Part shown: positions 57,884 to 64,000 of the stretch, one piece after another
Layout of the letters: each line of letters begins with the position of its first letter
Numbering within the stretch: position 1 is the stretch's first letter
NCBI GenBank assembly: GCA_949710005.1
Contig: OX453276.1
Span: forward strand, 30,001,113-30,065,112
Source: Ricordea florida
Taxonomy: Eukaryota; Cnidaria; Anthozoa; Corallimorpharia; Ricordeidae
Direction of reading: 5' to 3'
Length of the DNA stretch: 64,000 nt
Position numbers and translations under genes: made by a program
The notes under the pieces: generated by a model
The model's input: only the letters and a program-made list of their open reading frames with translations
Database searches by the model: none
What the model was told of the DNA's origin: nothing

Positions 57884-57899
57884 AAAGTATCTTATAAAT
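57884..57899 (+). promoter_or_regulatory. Shared promoter-like motif, copy 2
   Basis: AAGTATCTTATAAAT ends 5 bp before the capsid gene ATG (57905), at nearly the same distance as before the 59-aa ORF. Likely a late-gene promoter element. Confidence 0.6.
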
Positions 57900-57904
57900 T
57901 TACA

Positions 57905-59146
57905 ATGACGTCTGAAAAAATTAACCCAAATAGAATTCCCAAAGAACCCTTTGGCTTGAAAGCAGAATCAACCCTAAATCGAATTACTCTAAATCCATCC
58001 TCAGCCAGTCCGGGAGAAACATTATATATAAATATTCCAAAACTCGCCGAGAATTTGGTGATTGTCCCCGGAAGTGTATCTCTTCTATTTGATTTAGATG
58101 TTGAGGGTCATGCAAATAACACAGTTGTGAATAATTTAGGCCGCAATCTTGTCACCAGAATGAAAGTTCTTTTTGGAGGGGAAACATTGCAAGATACTCA
58201 AGGATATGATTTATTTCAAACCTATCATGATTTATTCTTAACCGAAGAAGAGAGAGACGATAGATTAAAACAAGGTATTTCCTCACTAAATATTAGAAAA
58301 CTCAGAACAAATGCGGGAGATAAAAAAACACAAGATGTAAAAGAAGTTACTCTCGCCAATGTTCATGGAACAAAGTATAGAATACCGATAAATCATCCTA
58401 TTCTAAACGATCACGGCGTTTTTTATCCGAAAGCGTTGGAAAATCATCTTATATTTGAGATTACTCTTGCCCCGATCGCCAATATTCTTATTTATTCTGA
58501 TACAACCAAAGCACCATCATATTCAATCAAAAACTTAGAGTTAGAATATTCCTCAATTTCAAGCGAATACTTAGCTCGAGAGGCCCAAGCAGCTTATCAG
58601 GTAGGTAAAGGATTCTTTTATGAAAATGTTACTTTGCACAAAACTTTTACATTTTCCATTGGTGGCGATGGTGTTATTAATCAGCATATTAATTTACCGA
58701 GAAGATCAATGACGGGAATATTGTTTTTGTTTTTCGCACCTCAAGCCTCAGGAGCAAGGGATTCAGAAAATTTCTATAATCCAGGAATATCTTCCGTAGA
58801 AATTGATGTTGATGGCGTTCCAAATAGAATATATTCTAGAGGAATGATTCCGTCCGATCTTTGGGAATCCGTAAAAAAAAGGTTCCAGCGGGATGATGGT
58901 TTACAAATTTCATTGAAGGAAAAAGAATTTTACGCGGATAAGTTTGCTCTTTGGGTAGATACTAGAACTCATCCAGACAATGGTATTCACGGCGGCGGAC
59001 TTGCTCTAAATAATACTCATGATGGCGTAAAAATAGAAATTAAAAGGAAACAGAGCGGATCCGGAACAATAACTTGTCATATGTTTGTCGTAGCTGACGC
59101 AATGCTGGAGATTATGAATTCAAGTTTGAGATCAATTAAGTACTAA
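57905..59146 (+). CDS. Probable major capsid protein (double-jelly-roll type)
   Basis: 413 aa, beta-rich with few helices, starting a block of co-oriented genes. An N-terminal strand-rich region (LYINIPKLAENLVIVPGS) is followed by NNTVVNNLGRNLVTRMKVLF, PINHPILNDHG and FALWVDTRTHPDNGIHG. It lies directly upstream of the packaging ATPase, as capsid genes do in Polintons and related viruses. Length is in the range of double-jelly-roll capsid proteins of this group. Assignment rests on position, length and recalled resemblance, not on a search. No signal peptide or membrane segment. Confidence 0.7.
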   Translation: MTSEKINPNRIPKEPFGLKAESTLNRITLNPSSASPGETLYINIPKLAENLVIVPGSVSLLFDLDVEGHANNTVVNNLGRNLVTRMKVLFGGETLQDTQGYDLFQTYHDLFLTEEERDDRLKQGISSLNIRKLRTNAGDKKTQDVKEVTLANVHGTKYRIPINHPILNDHGVFYPKALENHLIFEITLAPIANILIYSDTTKAPSYSIKNLELEYSSISSEYLAREAQAAYQVGKGFFYENVTLHKTFTFSIGGDGVINQHINLPRRSMTGILFLFFAPQASGARDSENFYNPGISSVEIDVDGVPNRIYSRGMIPSDLWESVKKRFQRDDGLQISLKEKEFYADKFALWVDTRTHPDNGIHGGGLALNNTHDGVKIEIKRKQSGSGTITCHMFVVADAMLEIMNSSLRSIKY

Positions 59147-59197
59147 CCAAAGGGAAGAACCTAAATTTAAAAAACATTTAGTTATGATACAAAAATC

Positions 59198-59824
59198 ATG
59201 GAAGATTTGCGTGATAAAATACCATTTCATTGTATTATAACTGGACCGACAAATTGCGGAAAAACAAAGTACTTAATTGAACAGCTCCGAGGTCCTTTCC
59301 AGAAAGTTTTTGAATATATTGTTTTAATTTGTCCGACTTATTCTAAAAATAAAACTTATCATAATTTTGCTAATAAGGATGAGCGTTTTTATGTATTATC
59401 TCCGGATGCAAGTAACGTAGAGGAGATTAATGAGTTACTAACTGATTGCCAAACTTTATTCTCCGGAACAAATACTTTAATAATTTTAGATGATTGCGCC
59501 GTTTCAAACGATCTGAAGAAAAGATCAAATAAGTTCATAGATTTAGCATTCTCCGGAAGGCATCATGGATTATCGGTTTGGGTTCTAACCCAGCAATTGA
59601 CATCAATAGCAAAACCATTCCGAGAAAATGTAGCCTGCGTTGTTACTTTTCATAATCCGTCGCAGAAAGGGATGAAAATGTTTTTCGAAGATTACGGAGG
59701 AGATATGGATTATGAATTAGGGAAAAAGTTTGTACAACTCCTGAAAACCGAAAAATATTCTAGGTTATGTTTATCTTTGCGTTACCCATTTAATTGCTAT
59801 TTAGAGATACCCGAAGTGATTTAA
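59198..59824 (+). CDS. A32-like (FtsK/HerA superfamily) genome-packaging ATPase
   Basis: 208 aa. Walker A is GPTNCGKT (16-23), Walker B LIILDD (94-99), then VWVLTQQLTSI (128-138) and FRENV near 141. The order and spacing fit viral packaging ATPases of the A32 type, which pump DNA into the capsid. It starts 51 nt after the capsid gene stop; the next gene starts 7 nt after its own stop. Confidence 0.88.
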   Translation: MEDLRDKIPFHCIITGPTNCGKTKYLIEQLRGPFQKVFEYIVLICPTYSKNKTYHNFANKDERFYVLSPDASNVEEINELLTDCQTLFSGTNTLIILDDCAVSNDLKKRSNKFIDLAFSGRHHGLSVWVLTQQLTSIAKPFRENVACVVTFHNPSQKGMKMFFEDYGGDMDYELGKKFVQLLKTEKYSRLCLSLRYPFNCYLEIPEVI

Positions 59825-59831
59825 CAAAAAG

Positions 59832-60383
59832 ATGACAAAGCCGGAAGATTATATTGACCAAACGACAGAAAAAACTGAGGGAAAAAATGATACTAATCAA
59901 AGTGAGGATCTTGAAATAAAACAAGAATCTCTTGCGATTCTCGCAGCCTTAGGAACAACAAAGGAATATTTAGGGGCGGAAATGAGTCTGGGTGATATAA
60001 AGAAATTATCCGCAAAAGATGTCGAAAAATATTTTAATCGTTACCAAGCGGTAATGGGTAAGAAAATTAACGGGGGATTAGTAGATTCATCCCTTCAATT
60101 AGTTTCCAAAGTTATTTCTTATTTAGTTCCGGTTGATGATATAGAATCTCTTTGCAAAGATCTGAAGAATGACGATTTGGTAAATCGCGAACTATCAAAC
60201 ATTGTTGGGTTCTTGGCATTGAAATCAGGAAGACTGGCGGCACTTGCTAGCGGTATATTCCAGGTCGCTAAACACGTTAAATTCAACAAAAATCAACCAT
60301 TTTCAAGAGAAGAACCAGTTAATGATAGCACAACTGAGTATAATACTAAGCAATCTACTGAAGGCGTTGATACAGTATATTAA
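59832..60383 (+). CDS. Unknown protein (183 aa)
   Basis: Acidic, polar N-terminus (about 1-30), a helical middle (LAILAALGTTKEYLGAEM; DIKKLSAKDVEKYFNRYQ) and a more hydrophobic region at about 85-155 (LQLVSKVISYLVPVDD; GFLALKSGRLAALASG) with no clear membrane span. The C-terminus is polar. It starts 7 nt after the ATPase stop. Could be a virion or scaffold protein; family not recognised. Confidence 0.75.
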   Translation: MTKPEDYIDQTTEKTEGKNDTNQSEDLEIKQESLAILAALGTTKEYLGAEMSLGDIKKLSAKDVEKYFNRYQAVMGKKINGGLVDSSLQLVSKVISYLVPVDDIESLCKDLKNDDLVNRELSNIVGFLALKSGRLAALASGIFQVAKHVKFNKNQPFSREEPVNDSTTEYNTKQSTEGVDTVY

Positions 60384-60420
60384 ACAGATCTAAAAACTTA
60401 TCTGTAGCATCTAAATAATA

Positions 60421-60855
60421 ATGTCAGAACAAACTGAAGAAGGAGTTGATCGGGGCGAAGCCCCTCCCCGCTTTGCGGAGCAAATTACAGCAGATCCCAA
60501 ACCAGATACTAAAAAGAGGGAGAAAGATCCTAAAAAAGTAGCAGCTGGTAAGAAATTAGCAGAATATAATAAAAAAGCAAAAGAAGCATTGGCTAGGGAG
60601 ATGAAACGACAGGAAGAAGAGCCAAATGAAAATACATATAGTGACGCGAAATCGTGGTTACCAGAGTTATCTTTTACTACTGTTTTATCTGTTGTCGGAT
60701 TGGGGTTTACAGCATTTGATCTTTTTATGAGATATAAGGAAAAAGCCAGAGATGAGTATATCAATAGGATAGCTGATTTATCGCAAGTTCCTCAATTACC
60801 GCAACCAAAAAAGATACCATTTTCTGCAACCCAAAAATCTTTAGGAATGGAATAA
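60421..60855 (+). CDS. Single-pass membrane protein (144 aa)
   Basis: Lys/Glu-rich first 70 residues with a predicted helix (GKKLAEYNKKAKEALAREMK), then one hydrophobic span (LSFTTVLSVVGLGFTAFDLF, about 80-100), a basic stop-transfer (MRYKEKARD) and a Pro/Gln-containing tail. Likely a virion membrane-associated or minor structural protein. Family unknown. Confidence 0.75.
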   Translation: MSEQTEEGVDRGEAPPRFAEQITADPKPDTKKREKDPKKVAAGKKLAEYNKKAKEALAREMKRQEEEPNENTYSDAKSWLPELSFTTVLSVVGLGFTAFDLFMRYKEKARDEYINRIADLSQVPQLPQPKKIPFSATQKSLGME

Positions 60856-60893
60856 AGTTATTTAAAAGTTTCTCAATGGTACAGTAAAAAATT

Positions 60894-61112
60894 ATGTCAA
60901 CCGAAAACAAACTTGTGAAAACTGTAACTGATTCAGCTGTGCTTATCGGATTAAGCGCGGGAGTTGGGTATGTGGCAAAAAAGATGATGAAAGAATCCTT
61001 TTTGAGTGATCCATCCATGAGTATTACAAATTACGCAAAATGGGTTGCCGTATTATCCGGAAGCATGTATCTTAAAACATATTTAGAGGATCAAAAGATT
61101 TTACCAAAATAA
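60894..61112 (+). CDS. Small membrane protein (72 aa)
   Basis: Two hydrophobic segments (AVLIGLSAGVGYVA and WVAVLSGSMYL) separated by a short polar loop. One nucleotide lies between its stop and the next start, so the two are likely co-transcribed. Function unknown. Confidence 0.7.
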   Translation: MSTENKLVKTVTDSAVLIGLSAGVGYVAKKMMKESFLSDPSMSITNYAKWVAVLSGSMYLKTYLEDQKILPK

Positions 61113-61113
61113 A

Positions 61114-61506
61114 ATGGCATCAATAGCGATGATGATTGGCGGGGCAATATTGAATGCAACAGCATTTACAGGAGGAAATTATCTTGCAAAATATTTATCT
61201 GGACGCAGCGTTGATACAGAAAAAATACGACACGACAAAGCAATGGAAAAATATCAAAAAGATTACGCAGAATATCAGGAAAAAAGACAAAAAATGCTTG
61301 ATTGGAAAATGAAGAAAAAAGATGAAAAATATCAAGCATCAAAAAATATTTCGGCTACAAATCAGGCTTTTGCGTTGTACGGGCAAATGACGGAACCTAA
61401 ATTCTCTGATTATTATAAACCAAGCGATGATCAAAAGACTGGAGAAATGGTATATGTCGGGGTAGGAATGCTGGGATTGGGGTTTGCGATAAGTAAAGTA
61501 TTATAA
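61114..61506 (+). CDS. Membrane-anchored coiled-coil protein (130 aa)
   Basis: Hydrophobic N-terminus (MASIAMMIGGAILNATAF), a Lys/Glu/Gln-rich helical middle (MEKYQKDYAEYQEKRQKMLD) and a Gly-rich hydrophobic C-terminus (VGVGMLGLGFAISKVL). The two hydrophobic ends could place both termini in one membrane. Family unknown; probably part of the virion gene cluster. Confidence 0.7.
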   Translation: MASIAMMIGGAILNATAFTGGNYLAKYLSGRSVDTEKIRHDKAMEKYQKDYAEYQEKRQKMLDWKMKKKDEKYQASKNISATNQAFALYGQMTEPKFSDYYKPSDDQKTGEMVYVGVGMLGLGFAISKVL

Positions 61507-61554
61507 TGTTATGTAACCAGTAATTGGGTTATATAACATAAGTTGAACACCAGA

Positions 61555-62367
61555 TTAAAACCCCATGGGGGGAGGAAGGATAATTTCATCATCATCATCA
61601 TCATATTTTTCCATTTCTTCAGCCGCAGATTTACTATTTGAGCATCTAACTTTAGTTAATCTTTTCCTTTCTCTTTTTGGTTTTATAACTGCTTCATAAA
61701 GTTTTACTTGAAGGGCAATACAAGTACCACTAATAAATATTGATTCAATTTTTATTACACCTTCTTCAACCTGACACCCTGTGCCTAATAATTTTAATGG
61801 ATCAATTTCCTCATTATTTTTTGAGTCATAAAACTTGGTTGTAATTTTGTCTTCTCTTTTTTTCCAAAACAATTTTGCATACAAGGTTGGTCCTATATCT
61901 GGAACTCTAACCAACGAAGATTTTTCCGTCTTCCAATATAGGGGATTTAAACCTCCTTTTTGTTTTTCAAGCTCATTTCTTTCCAACTCAAATTTTCCAA
62001 TTTTGTCTCTATTCATAAGTAAATGATCAACGCAATTGTCGACAATTTTATTGAATAAATCAATCCATTTTTCTTCTTCGGGGGTTGGGCTGCTCTCACC
62101 CCATAAACATAATGGAAACACATATCCCGTAATTGCACCCGTTTCTGGACTTGTATTTGTGGAAACACCATAAGAAAATAAATTACCAGTTTTAATAACA
62201 AGTTCTCCTTTTGTTCCATCATCATTTTCCGTAAAGATTTTAATTCTTTTGTATTCAACTTTGGGAATTTTCCCAGGGATTTGGCCGACAATTGGTTTGG
62301 TAAATATCATTCTTTCTTTGGGGTTATAAGTATTAATATCTATTAATTTGGTAGTTTCGTTCGACAT
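61555..62367 (-). CDS. Unknown viral protein, DUF5871-like (270 aa)
   Basis: Contains SYGVSTNTSPETGAITGYVFPLCLW, NPLYWK, GPTLYAKL and CIALQVKLYEAVIKP, which I recall from uncharacterised large-DNA-virus proteins (DUF5871-type), possibly nucleic-acid binding; unverified. The C-terminus is acidic (DDDDDEIILPP). Convergent with the gene ending at 61506 and divergent from the one at 62458 (90-bp gap), so on its own minus-strand transcript. Confidence 0.7.
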   Translation of the reverse strand: MSNETTKLIDINTYNPKERMIFTKPIVGQIPGKIPKVEYKRIKIFTENDDGTKGELVIKTGNLFSYGVSTNTSPETGAITGYVFPLCLWGESSPTPEEEKWIDLFNKIVDNCVDHLLMNRDKIGKFELERNELEKQKGGLNPLYWKTEKSSLVRVPDIGPTLYAKLFWKKREDKITTKFYDSKNNEEIDPLKLLGTGCQVEEGVIKIESIFISGTCIALQVKLYEAVIKPKRERKRLTKVRCSNSKSAAEEMEKYDDDDDEIILPPPMGF

Positions 62368-62457
62368 TTTATTTCTTTTTTTATTTATCCCTTTTTTTCT
62401 TTTAAATCAATTTTTCTTTTATTTTCCGACTCAAGGTAATCTAAAGATTTCATACTG

Positions 62458-63639
62458 ATGAGTAAAAAAATCATGGAGGAAGAAATACCAATGGAAGATT
62501 TTCCAAAAGATAATGACGATAATAATTGGGATTGGGATAATACATTTGAACCACCTGCAAATACATCAATATCCCTTGAACAAGATTATCCTGGTTATGA
62601 TGATTATAACCAATCAAGAGACAGGGCTCAATGGGATCAGCCTGCGGAAGATGTGGGCCGGGATAGTTTTAGAGATGAAAGAAGGGTAGAAGCAGCCCAA
62701 TATCTAAAACGCTATTTTCCTGAATTCGATCCGAAGAATGCATCATTTAATGTTGAATTTGGAGAAGATGGTAGTATAATCGGGAGATTAAGTAATAGGT
62801 CAAAAGCCGCAACGCATATCATACTTGACAAAGATGGTAATCTTAGGATCGAAGATTTACCAAAAGGAATGAGAAAAGAACTGGGCGCAGATTATGAAAC
62901 CATGTTGAATATTTTAAATGAAGAGAAAGAAAAACATAATGAATTACAATCCGCAGTGCAGGGAATAGACGCGCTTTTGGCAACACGAACGGAGGAGATT
63001 GAAGGATATGTGAATAGAGAAAAAGAGCTTCGATTATTCATTGAGAAACAACAGGAAAAACAGGCGGAGAATAAATCCCTTTTTGACCAAACCGTAAAAC
63101 AGAACATAGAATTAAAAACACAAGCGGAGAAAATTTTGGAGGAAGTAAAATTGTACAAAGAGGAGATTGATAAATATAAGGAGGATAAGTTAAATTTACA
63201 AAAACTAGAAAAGAGCAGGGATCGTCTAAAAACAGAGAACGATAAATTGAAAGAGCAAATAGGCGAACAATTGTCGGACATTGAGAGCAAAAAAGATGAA
63301 ATACTTAAAAATTTACCATTAAGAGAGCGAATAAAGTACATCTTCAAAAAGTATGGATTTACGGTCTTTGCTATTTTAAGTGCGGTGGGAGTCGTCATTG
63401 GCGTTATAGTTTCTAATCTTTCAAAGGGTTTATCTGCATTGGGTAGGGGTGTTGGTAATGGATTAAAAACTTTAGGTAAAAAACTGGGTGAAATATTACC
63501 AGGAATGGTTGGCGCAATAGTTAGCTTTCTTTTCAAAACCGCAGGGCAGGTTATTGGATTTTTAGGTGAAAATGCTTGGATTTTGATAATGGCTGTAGTT
63601 CTATATTTTGTGGAACAAATGAAAAACAAGAAAAAGTAA
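62458..63639 (+). CDS. Long coiled-coil protein with C-terminal hydrophobic domain (393 aa)
   Basis: Acidic N-terminus (about 1-75, DNDDNNWDWDN), then a basic globular part, an extended coiled coil at about 155-290 (KEKHNELQSA...KLKEQIGEQLSDIESKK), and a membrane-active end: YGFTVFAILSAVGVVIGVIV at about 301-320, a Gly-rich amphipathic segment (GLSALGRGVGNGLKTLGKKL), then AIVSFLF and NAWILIMAVVLYFV, then a basic tail. The layout suggests a membrane-remodelling or entry-type structural protein, but this is inference. I recall similar hydrophobic ends as common in cnidarian elements. Confidence 0.75.
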   Translation: MSKKIMEEEIPMEDFPKDNDDNNWDWDNTFEPPANTSISLEQDYPGYDDYNQSRDRAQWDQPAEDVGRDSFRDERRVEAAQYLKRYFPEFDPKNASFNVEFGEDGSIIGRLSNRSKAATHIILDKDGNLRIEDLPKGMRKELGADYETMLNILNEEKEKHNELQSAVQGIDALLATRTEEIEGYVNREKELRLFIEKQQEKQAENKSLFDQTVKQNIELKTQAEKILEEVKLYKEEIDKYKEDKLNLQKLEKSRDRLKTENDKLKEQIGEQLSDIESKKDEILKNLPLRERIKYIFKKYGFTVFAILSAVGVVIGVIVSNLSKGLSALGRGVGNGLKTLGKKLGEILPGMVGAIVSFLFKTAGQVIGFLGENAWILIMAVVLYFVEQMKNKKK

Positions 63640-63677
63640 CAATTTAAAGATAACATACCGTTCAGTAAAAACACAAT

Positions 63678-64000
63678 ATGGCTGACTACAATGGAAATCT
63701 TTACCCTCAATTACCTAATAATGCCGAAACACAAAAAGGGGGAAGCACAACCAATTTCAGATTACAGAAATCAAGTGAAGTATTGCAAAATCTAGAAAAG
63801 GAAATTAGACATTACGAAGAAGTGAGGAAAAAATATAATAGAGCAAGAGGAATATGCACAAAAATTAGTGTTTCTGGAGGATTTGTTTCAGTTCTTCTAT
63901 CAGCAAGCGGATTAGGAACTTCTCTCACGGGTTTCGGAGCTATAGTTGGAGTTCCTTTGGGTGTGGTCGGTGGTATTTTTGGGGTTTTCTCAATAGTATT
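63678..64000 (+). CDS. Unknown protein, cut by window end
   Basis: At least 107 codons from ATG 63678, starting MADYNGNLYPQLPNN; frame open to the end. A polar helical segment (LEKEIRHYEEVRKKYNRARG) leads into a hydrophobic Gly/Ser-rich region (GFVSVLLSASGLGTSL...GVPLGVVGGIFGVFS). It starts 38 nt after the previous stop. Likely another membrane-associated virion protein; 3' part lies outside the window. Confidence 0.7.
   Translation, partial: MADYNGNLYPQLPNNAETQKGGSTTNFRLQKSSEVLQNLEKEIRHYEEVRKKYNRARGICTKISVSGGFVSVLLSASGLGTSLTGFGAIVGVPLGVVGGIFGVFSIV

Larger units (their letters stand above)
51929..64000. mobile_element. Integrated Polinton/Maverick (adintovirus-like) element, right end outside window
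   Basis: Protein-primed-type PolB, retroviral-type integrase, a probable capsid protein and an A32-like packaging ATPase occur together. This is the defining gene set of Polintons and adintoviruses. Genes are tightly packed, intronless, AT-rich and open, unlike the decayed sequence to the left. An adenain-type protease and minor capsid protein were not recognised and may lie beyond the window. Confidence 0.88.

Noticed and set aside
1..64000. CRISPR array, bacterial operon or phage
   Set aside because: Repeats lack spacer structure; spliced animal genes and SINE/LINE sequences exclude a prokaryotic source.

Overview
The window is animal (cnidarian-like) nuclear DNA followed by the left part of a large integrated virus-like DNA element. 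Evidence for the host: intron-containing genes with GT/AG junctions (an ECHDC3 orthologue and two BRICHOS genes), TATA boxes, tRNA-derived SINE and LINE debris, and many MITE and foldback families of a kind I associate with corals and anemones. The species cannot be fixed from sequence alone.

Layout. 1-3.5 kb: a 2.46-kb terminal-inverted-repeat insertion (51-2514) inside a ~1-kb repeat whose empty copy lies at 29.1-30.2 kb. 4.3-9.15 kb (minus): a complete nine-exon ECHDC3-like gene. About 9.18-26.5 kb and 35.86-50.8 kb: two copies (A, B) of a segmental duplication, each with a six-exon secreted BRICHOS preproprotein (A 11083-18289; B 37483-44425), intronic LINE relics and decayed AT-rich virus-like gene fragments. 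The copies differ by clean insertions (SINE, LINE tail, 84-bp palindrome in A; a TTAA-flanked MITE in B), so each insertion has its empty site in the other copy. 26.5-35.86 kb: a degraded gene, a LINE and a 5.7-kb element with long inverted ends whose right end is exactly where copy B starts. 49.3-51.2 kb: virus-like relics including a broken phospholipase A2-like reading frame. 51.9-64 kb: a Polinton/Maverick (adintovirus-like) element with direct repeats at its left side and open, AT-rich genes for protein-primed DNA polymerase B (with an OTU-like N-terminal domain), integrase, a probable double-jelly-roll capsid protein, an A32-like packaging ATPase, and several small membrane, coiled-coil and unknown proteins. 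It continues past the window end.

How the genes work together. The element has replication (PolB), integration (integrase), capsid and genome-packaging functions, so it looks like an integrated virus rather than a simple transposon. The BRICHOS genes encode a signal peptide, a BRICHOS domain, a furin-type site and a six-cysteine C-terminal peptide. The two copies are almost identical except in the last exon, where 12 of 75 residues differ with only two silent codon changes. This is the pattern expected for a diversifying secreted peptide and is the most interesting host signal here.
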